From: JAPORK01 sp026710285
GTDB lineage: Bacteria; Pseudomonadota; Gammaproteobacteria; Pseudomonadales; Endozoicomonadaceae
DNA length: 64,000 nucleotides
NCBI GenBank assembly: GCA_965201045.1
Contig: OZ241746.1
Coordinates: 2,604,001-2,668,000 of the forward strand
Direction of reading: 5' to 3'
Shown here: in pieces, positions 1 to 9,220 of the stretch
How the letters are laid out: the number at the start of each line of letters is the position of its first letter
Numbering within the stretch: the stretch's first letter is position 1
Notes under the pieces: model-generated
The model's database searches: none
What the model saw: only the letters and a program-made list of their open reading frames with translations
Told to the model about the DNA's origin: nothing
Position numbers and translations under genes: made by a program

Positions 1-337
1 ATGAACGCAAGTGAACCTTTGATGATGTGTCGAAAGCCCATGGACGATGTCAAAACCGGGAGGGTGTCGTTAGCCCGGGATAAGTCTGGAGGATACCTGT
101 TTACTGTCCAGACGGCATCCGGCATGCAGAAGGCATGAACTTAACACAGGCTTTTGTGTGGAACGTGGGAACCTGTCGCCTTGATGTTAAGGGAGCGACT
201 CAAGCAGAGCTCCTGCAAGAGTCTGAGTACCAATGCAAGGCACAGGGGCGGATGATCCTGTAGTAGTGAAGAAAGGGTTGTAATGACGCTGGAGCGAAGG
301 GGATCAGTCATCCTGTTGAATTTGAGAATCAACCATT

Positions 338-1618
338 GTGACAGTTTATTACTGTCGGCGGGAGGAGTTTTTGGAAACAACAAAACCATTTAAAATTTCT
401 AAACACGACGTAATGCGTGCGTGGCAACGGGTCAAAGCCAATAAAGGCACTTATGGTGTCGATGGTGAGACTATAAAACAATTTGAGTCTAACCTGAAGA
501 GCAATCTGTATAAGATATGGAACCGAATGTCGTCTGGAAGCTACTTTCCACCGCCTGTTAAAACGGTAGCGATACCGAAGAAAACAGGTGGGGAAAGAAA
601 ACTGGGCATACCCACGGTATCAGATCGGATTGCACAGATGGTAGTTAAGCTGCATTTTGAACCTTTAGTCGAACCCTGGTTTCATCAGGATTCTTATGGT
701 TACAGGTCAAACAGATCGGCACATCAGGCGCTGGAGATCACCCGCAGGCGATGCTGGCGTTATAATTGGGTGCTGGAATTTGATATAAAAGGATTGTTTG
801 ACAATATTAATCACGAACTACTGATGAAAGCGGTTCGCAAACATACCGACAAATGCTGGATAATTCTCTATATTGAACGCTGGTTAACGGCTCCGATTCA
901 GAATGAGAATGGCATCATTGTGACGCGTGAGCGAGGTGTACCACAGGGTGGGGTGATCAGTCCTGTGCTCAGCAATCTGTTTATGCACTATGCCTTTGAC
1001 AAGTGGATGGAAAGAAACTTTCCGGTCATTCCATTTTGTCGCTATGCCGATGATGCGCTTGCACATTGTCAGCATAAGGAAGAAGCAGAGACTCTGAAGC
1101 ATGCTTTAGAGACAAGGTTGCGAGAGTGTGGTCTGGAAATGCATCCGGAAAAGACAAAGATTGTTTATTGCAAAGATGACGGTCGACGAGAAGAACATCC
1201 TGTTATCAGCTTTGACTTTCTTGGGTATACGTTTCGTCCGAGAAGGTCAAAGAATCGATGGGGAAAGTACTTCATTAGCTTTACGCCAGCGATGAGCGCA
1301 AAAGCAGGAAAAGCCATCAGACAGAAAGTGAGAGGTTGGAAGCTGCACTTGCGCAGTGATAAAGACCTTACTGATCTGGCTCAAATGTTTAAAGTGCAGA
1401 TACAAGGCTGGATAAACTACTACGGTCACTTCTGCAAATCAGCCATGTTCCCGACATTCCGTCATCTCAACCGCAAGCTATGCTTGTGGGCGACGAAGAA
1501 ATTTAAAAGGCTTAAAAGACATCGGCGACGTGCAGAGCACAGGCTTGGAGAAATCGCAAAGAGATCCCCAAATCTGTTTCCGCACTGGAGATTCGGTGTT
1601 AGACCGATGGTTGGATGA
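338..1618 (+). CDS. ltrA: Group II intron reverse transcriptase/maturase
   Basis: A 426-residue intron-encoded protein that reverse-transcribes and helps splice its host intron. The N-terminal half has the RT0-RT4 blocks (KANKGTYGVDGETIKQFE near residue 25, then RKLGIPTVSDRIAQ). The palm has the catalytic RYADD box (FCRYADDALAHC, near residue 235), preceded by RGVPQGGVISPVLSNLF. The C-terminal part is the maturase-specific (GIIM/X) domain, with the GWINYYGHF signature followed by a basic tail. No HNH endonuclease domain is visible after it. The frame opens at a GTG; an ATG lies further downstream (MRAWQRV), so the true start is uncertain. Length and motifs are complete and there is no frameshift, in contrast to the broken RT near 55 kb. 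Confidence 0.93.
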   Translation: MTVYYCRREEFLETTKPFKISKHDVMRAWQRVKANKGTYGVDGETIKQFESNLKSNLYKIWNRMSSGSYFPPPVKTVAIPKKTGGERKLGIPTVSDRIAQMVVKLHFEPLVEPWFHQDSYGYRSNRSAHQALEITRRRCWRYNWVLEFDIKGLFDNINHELLMKAVRKHTDKCWIILYIERWLTAPIQNENGIIVTRERGVPQGGVISPVLSNLFMHYAFDKWMERNFPVIPFCRYADDALAHCQHKEEAETLKHALETRLRECGLEMHPEKTKIVYCKDDGRREEHPVISFDFLGYTFRPRRSKNRWGKYFISFTPAMSAKAGKAIRQKVRGWKLHLRSDKDLTDLAQMFKVQIQGWINYYGHFCKSAMFPTFRHLNRKLCLWATKKFKRLKRHRRRAEHRLGEIAKRSPNLFPHWRFGVRPMVG

Positions 1619-1621
1619 TGG

Positions 1622-1688
1622 GAGCTGTATGAGTTGAGAGGCTCACGTACAGTTCTGAGAGAGCCTGTGGGGGAGGTTCCCATGGGCT
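1622..1688 (+). ncRNA. Group II intron domains V and VI
   Basis: Domain V spans 1622-1655. GAGCTGTA pairs with TACAGTTC and the inner TGAGTT pairs with GGCTCA, closing a GAGA (GNRA) tetraloop with a two-base CG bulge on the 3' side. The catalytic AGC triad is present at its base. Domain VI (about 1663-1688) pairs AGCCTGTGGG with CCCATGGGCT, and the A at 1689 is a candidate branch point. The fold was read by eye and fits the family consensus closely. Confidence 0.85.
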
Positions 1689-1689
1689 A

Positions 1690-2412
1690 CTTGCCTTTGG
1701 TTTACGATCTGAAGATGTGAAACTGTGCGCATTGGTCATTGTAGGAGTTAACGAGCATGGAGAGAAACACTTTCTTGCAATTGAGGATGGCATTCGTGAA
1801 TCAACGCAGGGCTGGCGTGAAGTACTCCTGAAGCTTAAAGACAAAGGTATGAACTCCCCCAAACTTGCAGTAGGTGATGGTGCTATGGGGTTTTGGGCAG
1901 CAATGGATGAAATTTATCCTGATACACGCCATCAGCGTTGCTGGATGCATAAGACCATGAATGTATTTAACTGTGTACCAAAATACCTACAACCAAAGGT
2001 AAAAACATCATTACATAATATCTGGCAGGCAGAAACCAGAGAAAAAGCTGAAGAAATGCTCAATTTGTTTATAGAAACATATGATGAAAAATACCCTAAA
2101 GCAACACGGTGTCTTATAAAAGACAAAGAGGAAATTATGGTATTTTATGATTTCCCGGCAGAGCATTGGCAGAGCCTGAGAACAACCAATCCTATTGAGT
2201 CAACATTTGCTACGATCAGGCATCGTACAAAACGATCAAAGGGCTGTTTGTCACGCAACGGCATGCTGCATATGATGTTTAAACTCGGAGAGTGTGCAGA
2301 GAAGAACTGGCATCGATTAAGGGGTTTCATACAGCTACCTAAGGTTGTCACAGGAGTAAATTTCAAAGATGGAATTGAGCAAACTGAATCAAATCAGACC
2401 ATCGCTTTATGA
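1690..2412 (+). pseudogene. IS256-family transposase, C-terminal part (3' exon of the group II intron)
   Basis: About 240 residues of an IS256/Mutator-type DDE transposase. The frame runs from the intron junction (AFGLRSEDVKLC) through VGVNEHGEKHFLAIEDG, GDGAMGFWAAMDE (catalytic Asp region) and RCWMHKTMN, to the NPIESTFATIRHRT block that carries the catalytic Glu. The family is usually about 400 residues, so the N-terminal third is missing here. An N-terminal piece of a transposase of the same family occurs at 54636-54911. The gene is interrupted by the intron, and it could be restored only if splicing works and a 5' exon exists upstream of the window. Confidence 0.85.
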
Positions 2413-2457
2413 AGCTTCAAACACCAGTTTTGACAATAACTCATTTAAAGGTATTAT

Positions 2458-3480
2458 ATGATGAAAATCAACGCTCTTATAACAAGTATTTTATTGTTAG
2501 CACTCTTACTGAATACCATTGTCACCCACCCTGCCAAAATTTGCAGGAACAGGCTTTATCATGGTAACAGCAAAGAAGAGCACTGGACGCAACTGCAATA
2601 TTTCCCTAGTGATGCAATGGTAGAATCTCTGCTGGATGCTGGTGGCGCCGTATTTGCCGGAACTGAAGATGGACTTTATCGCAGTACTGACGAAGGGAAG
2701 CACTGGATGCAAATAAAAGATATTCCTTATGGTACAGAAATAAAATCACTGCTCGATGCCAGTGGTACCCTGTTTGCCGGAACTTACAGGAATAAATTTT
2801 ATCGTAGTACTGACGGAGGAAATAGCTGGACTCCAGTAAAAGATTTTCCCGGTGATACGGTAACATCTCTGCTCGATGCTAGTGGTACCCTGTTTGCCGG
2901 AACTTACGAAAATAAACTTTATCGCAGTACTGACGGAGGGAATAACTGGGTGTCAGTACAAGATTTCTCTGGTGACGTAGTAACATCTCTATTGAATGTG
3001 AGGGGTACTCTTTTTGCCGGAACTTACGCAGATGGACTTTATCATAGTACTGATGGAGGGAATAACTGGACGAAAGTGGAAGATAACATCTTTGATGTTT
3101 TTGCAGTATATTCCCTGCTGGATACTGGTGACGTAGTTTTTATCGGAACTGGTTATGGGCTTCGTTGCAGTACTGACGAAGGGAAAAACTGGACGAAAGT
3201 GACAAATTTTCCTGATTATGCAGTATATTCTCTACTAAATATCAGCGGCATTCTTTTTACCGGAGTTGAAAATCATGGGCTTTATCGCAGTCCTGATGGA
3301 GGGAAGCATTGGATGAAAGCGATTAACTTCCCTGATCATACAACAGTATATTCCCTGCTGAATGTCAGTCACACCCTTTTTGCCGGAACTGACCATGGGC
3401 TTTATCGCAGTACTGACGGAGGCCAGAGTTGGATACAGGTGAATGAATTTGTTTCTGCTTCAGCAGGGACAACAGAATAA
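2458..3480 (+). CDS. Secreted Asp-box (BNR) beta-propeller protein
   Basis: A 340-residue protein with an N-terminal signal peptide (hydrophobic run of about residues 5-22, then THPAK) and seven Asp-box motifs of the type Ser-x-Asp-x-Gly-x-x-Trp (YRSTDEGKHW, YRSTDGGNSW, YRSTDGGNNW and so on), spaced about 40-45 residues apart. Each repeat also carries SLLDxxGTLFAGT. This is the sialidase/Ycf48/VPS10-like seven-bladed propeller pattern. No sialidase catalytic residues are recognised, so a binding or scaffold role outside the cytoplasm is more likely. It starts 45 bases after the IS256 fragment behind an AAAGG-type ribosome site, so its promoter may lie in the IS end. A related protein is encoded at 34898-35962. 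Confidence 0.8.
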   Translation: MMKINALITSILLLALLLNTIVTHPAKICRNRLYHGNSKEEHWTQLQYFPSDAMVESLLDAGGAVFAGTEDGLYRSTDEGKHWMQIKDIPYGTEIKSLLDASGTLFAGTYRNKFYRSTDGGNSWTPVKDFPGDTVTSLLDASGTLFAGTYENKLYRSTDGGNNWVSVQDFSGDVVTSLLNVRGTLFAGTYADGLYHSTDGGNNWTKVEDNIFDVFAVYSLLDTGDVVFIGTGYGLRCSTDEGKNWTKVTNFPDYAVYSLLNISGILFTGVENHGLYRSPDGGKHWMKAINFPDHTTVYSLLNVSHTLFAGTDHGLYRSTDGGQSWIQVNEFVSASAGTTE

Positions 3481-3595
3481 ACGTCTTCGGTATTTTATTA
3501 ATCATTTAGTTTCATTTTCGCACTTTCATATTCCCGTAAAAGCAGAAATCCACTGGTATTTACAGCGTATTTTCTATAAGGTTATACATGCTGCA

Positions 3596-3617
3596 GATAT
3601 TTATATATAAGAGTATG
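3596..3617 (+). repeat. Solo terminal inverted repeat of the IS50-like IS4 element
   Basis: GATATTTATATATAAGAGTATG matches 19 of 22 bases of the right terminal repeat of the intact IS at 56391-57897. No transposase of that family lies next to it, so it looks like a relic of an older insertion or a deletion scar. Confidence 0.5.
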
Positions 3618-3646
3618 GGTGTAAAGTCGGAATCTGAAAATGTGAC

Positions 3647-4781
3647 TAACTGATGTTACGCAAAAGAACTTTTTTATGAAGTTTATCTATTGTACAATAC
3701 ATTGTATGAATAAACAACTACTTGACTTATATAGTGACTATCTTATTAGTTCATTTAATCAAACTACAGCTACAGGACTATCTAAGTTACTGGATGGTTC
3801 CGTCAGTCATGATAAAATCAGCCGTTTTCTTGCTGAAAGAAAATATACTTCTAAAGATCTGTGGAAAGAAGTAAAAAGTACTATCAGACAAATAGAATCA
3901 GATACTGCTGTTCTGATCGTGGATGACACAATTCAGGAAAAGCCCCATACAGTGATGAAAATGAGCTTATTTGCTGGCATTACGATCATAGCACAGGGCG
4001 GACTATGAAAGGCATTAATATACTCAACATGTTATACTCGTCAGATGATGCAAAAATTCCGGTAGCTTTTGAGTTAATCGAGAAACCTTTCGTGTTTTCT
4101 GATATTGCAACAAAAAAACAAAAGAGGAAAAGTAACATAACTAAAAACCAATTAATGCAAAAAATGTTAACAGTATGCACTGATAATCAGCTAAAATATC
4201 GCTATGTTCTTGCGGATAGCTGGTTTTCTTCATCTGACAATATGAACTTTGTGCATCACAACCTAAACAAATATTTTGTTTTTGCCCTGAAAAGTAACCG
4301 AACAGTTGCTTTGAGCATGGAAGATAAAAAAGCAGGAAATTTTGTACGTATTGACTCACTCAATTATCCGGAAGGATATCCACTAAAGGTATGGATGAAA
4401 GGAATGAACTTTCCTGTTCTTCTCCATCGACAGATCTTTACAAACAAAGACGGTAGTACGGGTATACTTTATCTGACCTGTAGTGATCTCACGTGCACTG
4501 CAAAAGATATCGAAACAATCTACAAAAAACGGTGGAGCGTAGAGGTTTTCCATAAAACGATAAAATCGAATACAGCCCTGGCAAAATCACCAACGAAGGT
4601 ACCGTTAACCCAGGGCAACCATGTGTTTATGTCAATTTATTCAGCTTTCAAACTGGAATGCCTGTCATTAAAGTATAAAATGAACCATTTTGCTTTAAAG
4701 GCAAAATTGTACATGACGGTTATCAGGCAAGCCTTTGATCAACTTAGAAGTCTTGGGTAGTATATTGCGTAACATCAGTTA
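3647..4781 (+). mobile_element. Insertion sequence (IS701/IS4-like DDE group) with 17-bp perfect inverted ends
   Basis: TAACTGATGTTACGCAA at 3647-3663 is an exact inverted match to TTGCGTAACATCAGTTA at 4765-4781. The enclosed 1.1 kb holds one transposase split by a frameshift. The inner 15 bases are flanked by TA on both sides, but a longer target duplication is not clear. The right end falls inside the spacer of the ankyrin array: other copies read TTTTTAATAATAGTGG where this one reads CAGTTAATAATAGTGG. The insertion, or a deletion beside it, therefore truncated the array. Confidence 0.85.
3706..4760 (+). pseudogene. DDE transposase (IS701/IS4-like), frameshifted
   Basis: The start at 3706 (MNKQLLDLYSDYLISS) is supported by the same opening in the decayed relative at 62897-63193. 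The N-terminal part ends in LIVDDTIQEKPHT at about 3951, with a catalytic-type Asp pair. The following DENELICWHYDHSTGRT is in another frame: two bases too many, or one too few, at 3952-3953. The second part (4005-4760) keeps YVLADSWFSS and the KRWSVEVFHKTIKS block with the catalytic Glu. A programmed -1 shift is possible but no convincing slippery site is seen, so I call it broken. Family assignment (IS701 versus another IS4-like group) is from memory of motifs. Confidence 0.8.
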
Positions 4782-4914
4782 ATAATAGTGGTCAGCACCG
4801 ACTAAGATTTACCCTAATCATCAGAGCAAGATCAGACTTTTGTAAGAAATAATTTGGTGGCAGAATAAAGCTTTTTTGCACCAGTGATTAACCAAAAAAG
4901 TGATATCGTTTTTC

Positions 4915-5118
4915 TTATTCAAAGATTTCTATGTCATCCGGACCTGTTCGATTCAGATCTTCTCGGATGCGAGATTCTTGCACTGGAGGTTCAGGTCTGG
5001 AAATATTCCGGTTAAACAGTTCTCTGGCCATCACCTTTTTTATTTGTGCTGTATAAGCCTTCTGCGACAATTTTTTTGTTGAAACAAGATGCGTGACAAA
5101 TTCGGACTCAAGCTTCAT
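4915..5118 (-). pseudogene. Truncated 3' copy of the 157-residue gene (copy 1)
   Basis: It encodes 67 residues that, from EFVTHLVSTKKLSQKAY to the C-terminal DDIEIFE, match the last ~63 residues of the protein at 9853-10326. The first few codons come from the fusion junction. No Shine-Dalgarno sequence precedes the ATG, and a strong hairpin (5131-5155) lies just upstream. It is probably a duplication by-product rather than an expressed gene. Confidence 0.7.
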
Positions 5119-5130
5119 ATATTATTTAAT

Positions 5131-5155
5131 CACAAACCCCGAACCAGGGTTTGTG
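5131..5155 (-). terminator. Hairpin downstream of ankyrin copy 1
   Basis: CACAAACCC and GGGTTTGTG form a perfect 9-bp stem with a 7-base loop, 33 bases after the ankyrin stop codon. There is only an AT-rich tail and no clean T-run, so it could also be an mRNA-stabilising hairpin. Confidence 0.6.
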
Positions 5156-5188
5156 TATAGTAAATTCATGTTGCTCAATATGGGTTCG

Positions 5189-5929
5189 CTATGATTGTAC
5201 GCTCTCCTTCTCTACTGCTTCTGCTAAAGATGTCTGATCATTTTTATTTGCGACAGGAGCGGAAGTAGAGTTTAAGTTTTTCAAAGCAATTAAGTCCCTG
5301 AGGAGTTTGATACATTCTTCATTCTTATTCGCCTCAGCATAATCTAAAGCTGTTTTGCCTTTGTTATTTTTGATAGAAGCGTCAATATCTTTCATTGTAA
5401 GTAAGCGTTTTACACATTCACTATTATTAACACTGCTCTCTACAGCCCATATTAAAGCTGTATTACCCAAAAAATCTTGTGCGTTAGCATCAACCCCTTT
5501 ACCCTTCAGGGCGTCTATAATTGTATAATTTTCATAAAATGCTGCACACATCAGAGGTGTTCCTCTGAATTTATCGCTTTCATTAAAATTAGTGGCTGAA
5601 CTTTTCATCAAAGCGTCCACAGCTTCCAGATCCTGCTGCCTTATTGCATCTATTAAAGGTGTCTGATCCATGGTGTGTGAAGGTGTCTGACCCATGATGC
5701 GATTGATTAAATTCAGAAATCGTTTGATAATTGCATTAGGAGCGTTTTTTATGCCGTTAATTATTGCCTTAGTTCGCCGTACAGCTGAGGCGCCTAACGA
5801 CTTGAATATATTAGTCTTCTCGTTGCTCTGTACATCCTGACTATATTGTAGGTGTGCATCTGCTGGTTGAGTTGATGTTATTGGCAGATCGCTTGTTGAA
5901 TTTGCAGTAGAAATGATTGATTGTTTCAT
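5189..5929 (-). CDS. Ankyrin-repeat protein, tandem copy 1
   Basis: A 246-residue protein with no signal peptide, so it is either cytosolic or exported by a specialised system. Residues 1-85 are polar, with a basic stretch (RRTKAIINGIKNAPNAIIKRF). Residues 86-235 hold about four ankyrin repeats (DQTPLIDAIRQQDLEAV, GTPLMCAAFYENYTIIDAL, NTALIWAVESSVNNSECV, KTALDYAEANKNEECI). The start is the ATG at 5929, not an upstream in-frame TTG, because GGAGG lies 8 bases before the ATG and overlaps the TTG reading. It differs from copies 2 and 3 by Gly instead of Ser in IIN(G/S)IKN. The target is unknown; ankyrin proteins of this size in symbionts are often host-directed, which is inference here. Confidence 0.85.
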   Translation of the reverse strand: MKQSIISTANSTSDLPITSTQPADAHLQYSQDVQSNEKTNIFKSLGASAVRRTKAIINGIKNAPNAIIKRFLNLINRIMGQTPSHTMDQTPLIDAIRQQDLEAVDALMKSSATNFNESDKFRGTPLMCAAFYENYTIIDALKGKGVDANAQDFLGNTALIWAVESSVNNSECVKRLLTMKDIDASIKNNKGKTALDYAEANKNEECIKLLRDLIALKNLNSTSAPVANKNDQTSLAEAVEKESVQS

Positions 5930-6559
5930 TGAATATACCTCCAAAGATAAATATCTTTATTTACCAATACTTTAAATGAATTATGATCACTTAAAATATA
6001 AGAATTATTGATTTATGAGTTTTTTACCGTTTAAAAAAATCTTTAATTCAATAATTTTTAAAAGGCTCTAAAATGCTAATTTTAAAGGATTTATTATGTG
6101 TTAATATTGAAGTTTTTTCTGTTTTAGATATTATTGTATCGATGAGGAATATGTATTTTTAAAAAAGTTAAAAACCTCTAAACTAGATACAATACCATAT
6201 TTTACCACATCAAAATGTGAATCACAAGCACATTACCTAACCTTCAATTTATGTGCATAAGTCACTGTTATTAATGGTTTTATATTTAATCTGATCGGAT
6301 GGAAAGCTTTCACTCTGGTTTGAAAAGCAGACCTTCACACTATCACTTGGTTAAGCGTGTATTGCGTTTATTAAATAATTTTTTGTACAAGATAAAAAAA
6401 TTCACCTGACTATTATTAAATTTTTAATAATAGTGATCAGCACTGACTAAAATTTACCTTAATCATCAGAGCAAGGTCAGACTTTTGTAAAAAATAATTT
6501 GGTGGCAGAATAAAGCTTTTTTACACCAGTGACTAACCAGAAAAGTGATATCGTTTTTC
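5930..6559. other. Non-coding spacer of the ankyrin array (unit 1; same in units 2 and 3)
   Basis: A 630-base AT-rich spacer separates each ankyrin start from the preceding gene fragment. It is repeated at 7575-8205 and, with more changes, at 9221-9852. It must hold the ankyrin promoter, but I could not place -35/-10 boxes with confidence. An inverted pair ATTATTAAATTTTTAATAAT occurs near its far end (about 6411-6431), close to the point where the IS entered the leftmost copy. Confidence 0.6.
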
Positions 6560-6763
6560 TTATTCAAAGATTTCTATGTCGTCCGGACCTGTTCGATTCA
6601 GATCTTCTCGGATGCGAGATTCTTGCACTGGAGGTTCAGGTCTGGAAATATTCCGGTTAAACAGTTCTCTGGCCATCACCTTTTTTATTTGTGCTGTATA
6701 AGCCTTCTGCGACAATTTTTTTGTTGAAACAAGATGCGTGACAAATTCGGACTCAAGCTTCAT
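6560..6763 (-). pseudogene. Truncated 3' copy of the 157-residue gene (copy 2)
   Basis: It has the same 67 residues as the fragment at 4915-5118, again directly downstream of an ankyrin copy and its hairpin, with no ribosome-binding site. It is interpreted as a duplication-junction remnant. Confidence 0.7.
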
Positions 6764-6775
6764 ATATTATTTAAT

Positions 6776-6800
6776 CACAAACCCCGAACCAGGGTTTGTG
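6776..6800 (-). terminator. Hairpin downstream of ankyrin copy 2
   Basis: The same perfect 9-bp stem as at 5131-5155 lies in the same position relative to the ankyrin stop codon. Confidence 0.6.
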
Positions 6801-6833
6801 TATAGTAAATTCATGTTGCTCAATATGGGTTCG

Positions 6834-7574
6834 CTATGATTGTACGCTCTCCTTCTCTACTGCTTCTGCTAAAGATGTCTGATCATTTTTATTTGCGACA
6901 GGAGCGGAAGTAGAGTTTAAGTTTTTCAAAGCAATTAAGTCCCTGAGGAGTTTGATACATTCTTCATTCTTATTCGCCTCAGCATAATCTAAAGCTGTTT
7001 TGCCTTTGTTATTTTTGATAGAAGCGTCAATATCTTTCATTGTAAGTAAGCGTTTTACACATTCACTATTATTAACACTGCTCTCTACAGCCCATATTAA
7101 AGCTGTATTACCCAAAAAATCTTGTGCGTTAGCATCAACCCCTTTACCCTTCAGGGCGTCTATAATTGTATAATTTTCATAAAATGCTGCACACATCAGA
7201 GGTGTTCCTCTGAATTTATCGCTTTCATTAAAATTAGTGGCTGAACTTTTCATCAAAGCGTCCACAGCTTCCAGATCCTGCTGCCTTATTGCATCTATTA
7301 AAGGTGTCTGATCCATGGTGTGTGAAGGTGTCTGACCCATGATGCGATTGATTAAATTCAGAAATCGTTTGATAATTGCATTAGGAGCGTTTTTTATGCT
7401 GTTAATTATTGCCTTAGTTCGCCGTACAGCTGAGGCGCCTAACGACTTGAATATATTAGTCTTCTCGTTGCTCTGTACATCCTGACTATATTGTAGGTGT
7501 GCATCTGCTGGTTGAGTTGATGTTATTGGCAGATCGCTGGTTGAATTTGCAGTAGAAATGATTGATTGTTTCAT
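6834..7574 (-). CDS. Ankyrin-repeat protein, tandem copy 2
   Basis: 246 residues, identical to copy 3 and differing from copy 1 by one residue (Ser for Gly in IINSIKN). It has about four ankyrin repeats in the C-terminal 150 residues and a basic, polar N-terminal region. GGAGG sits 8 bases before the ATG at 7574. A synonymous change near the 5' end (GATCGCTGG against GATCGCTTG on the plus strand) separates it from the other two copies, which rules out a simple sequence-copying artefact for the whole array. Confidence 0.85.
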   Translation of the reverse strand: MKQSIISTANSTSDLPITSTQPADAHLQYSQDVQSNEKTNIFKSLGASAVRRTKAIINSIKNAPNAIIKRFLNLINRIMGQTPSHTMDQTPLIDAIRQQDLEAVDALMKSSATNFNESDKFRGTPLMCAAFYENYTIIDALKGKGVDANAQDFLGNTALIWAVESSVNNSECVKRLLTMKDIDASIKNNKGKTALDYAEANKNEECIKLLRDLIALKNLNSTSAPVANKNDQTSLAEAVEKESVQS

Positions 7575-8205
7575 TGAATATACCTCCAAAGATAAATATC
7601 TTTATTTACCAATACTTTAAATGAATTATGATCACTTAAAATATAAGAATTATTGATTTATGAGTTTTTTACCGTTTAAAAAAATCTTTAATTCAATAAT
7701 TTTTAAAAGGCTCTAAAATGCTAATTTTAAAGGATTTATTATGTGTTAATATTGAAGTTTTTTCTGTTTTAGATATTATTGTATCGATGAGGAATATGTA
7801 TTTTTAAAAAAGTTAAAAACCTCTAAACTAGATACAATACCATATTTTACCACATCAAAATGTGAATCACAAGCACATTACCTAACCTTCAATTTATGTG
7901 CGTAAGTCACTGTTATTAATGGTTTTATATTTAATCTGATCGGATGGAAAGCTTTCACTCTGGTTTGAAAAGCAGACCTTCACACTATCACTTGGTTAAG
8001 CGTGTATTGCGTTTATTAAATAATTTTTTGTACAAGATAAAAAAAATTCACCTGACTATTATTAAATTTTTAATAATAGTGATCAGCACTGACTAAAATT
8101 TACCTTAATCATCAGAGCAAGGTCAGACTTTTGTAAAAAATAATTTGGTGGCAGAATAAAGCTTTTTTACACCAGTGACTAACCAGAAAAGTGATATCGT
8201 TTTTC

Positions 8206-8409
8206 TTATTCAAAGATTTCTATGTCGTCCGGACCTGTTCGATTCAGATCTTCTCGGATGCGAGATTCTTGCACTGGAGGTTCAGGTCTGGAAATATTCC
8301 GGTTAAACAGTTCTCTGGCCATCACCTTTTTTATTTGTGCTGTATAAGCCTTCTGCGACAATTTTTTTGTTGAAACAAGATGCGTGACAAATTCGGACTC
8401 AAGCTTCAT
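8206..8409 (-). pseudogene. Truncated 3' copy of the 157-residue gene (copy 3)
   Basis: Third 67-codon fragment, same protein as at 4915-5118 and 6560-6763, again without a ribosome-binding site. Confidence 0.7.
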
Positions 8410-8421
8410 ATATTATTTAAT

Positions 8422-8446
8422 CACAAACCCCGAACCAGGGTTTGTG
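8422..8446 (-). terminator. Hairpin downstream of ankyrin copy 3
   Basis: The same perfect 9-bp stem and 7-base loop as in the other units. Confidence 0.6.
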
Positions 8447-8479
8447 TATAGTAAATTCATGTTGCTCAATATGGGTTCG

Positions 8480-9220
8480 CTATGATTGTACGCTCTCCTT
8501 CTCTACTGCTTCTGCTAAAGATGTCTGATCATTTTTATTTGCGACAGGAGCGGAAGTAGAGTTTAAGTTTTTCAAAGCAATTAAGTCCCTGAGGAGTTTG
8601 ATACATTCTTCATTCTTATTCGCCTCAGCATAATCTAAAGCTGTTTTGCCTTTGTTATTTTTGATAGAAGCGTCAATATCTTTCATTGTAAGTAAGCGTT
8701 TTACACATTCACTATTATTAACACTGCTCTCTACAGCCCATATTAAAGCTGTATTACCCAAAAAATCTTGTGCGTTAGCATCAACCCCTTTACCCTTCAG
8801 GGCGTCTATAATTGTATAATTTTCATAAAATGCTGCACACATCAGAGGTGTTCCTCTGAATTTATCGCTTTCATTAAAATTAGTGGCTGAACTTTTCATC
8901 AAAGCGTCCACAGCTTCCAGATCCTGCTGCCTTATTGCATCTATTAAAGGTGTCTGATCCATGGTGTGTGAAGGTGTCTGACCCATGATGCGATTGATTA
9001 AATTCAGAAATCGTTTGATAATTGCATTAGGAGCGTTTTTTATGCTGTTAATTATTGCCTTAGTTCGCCGTACAGCTGAGGCGCCTAACGACTTGAATAT
9101 ATTAGTCTTCTCGTTGCTCTGTACATCCTGACTATATTGTAGGTGTGCATCTGCTGGTTGAGTTGATGTTATTGGCAGATCGCTTGTTGAATTTGCAGTA
9201 GAAATGATTGATTGTTTCAT
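8480..9220 (-). CDS. Ankyrin-repeat protein, tandem copy 3 (probable founder copy)
   Basis: 246 residues, the same protein as copy 2. It lies directly downstream of the only complete 157-residue gene, so it is the copy in the presumed original context. Its spacer (9221-9852) has diverged more than the other two, which suggests that units 1 and 2 were copied more recently from one another. The start at the ATG at 9220 is set by GGAGG 8 bases upstream. Function unknown beyond the ankyrin protein-binding fold. Confidence 0.85.
   Translation of the reverse strand: MKQSIISTANSTSDLPITSTQPADAHLQYSQDVQSNEKTNIFKSLGASAVRRTKAIINSIKNAPNAIIKRFLNLINRIMGQTPSHTMDQTPLIDAIRQQDLEAVDALMKSSATNFNESDKFRGTPLMCAAFYENYTIIDALKGKGVDANAQDFLGNTALIWAVESSVNNSECVKRLLTMKDIDASIKNNKGKTALDYAEANKNEECIKLLRDLIALKNLNSTSAPVANKNDQTSLAEAVEKESVQS

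Larger units (their letters stand above)
1..1690 (+). mobile_element. Group II intron with maturase, inserted in an IS256-type transposase gene (5' boundary not resolved)
   Basis: The first 337 bases are structured, non-coding and GC-richer than the surroundings, as expected of intron domains I-III. They are followed by a maturase ORF (domain IV) and by a well-formed domain V and VI at 1622-1688. Immediately after about 1690 the reading frame of an IS256-family transposase resumes, so the 3' splice junction lies near 1690. The matching 5' exon is not in the window: either the intron begins upstream of base 1 or its left end has been lost. Domain V and the maturase look intact, so the copy may still be active. 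The exact 5' end is not determined. Confidence 0.85.

Noticed and set aside
2458..3480. Active sialidase
   Set aside because: Asp boxes alone do not show catalysis; the Arg triad and the FRIP motif are not visible.
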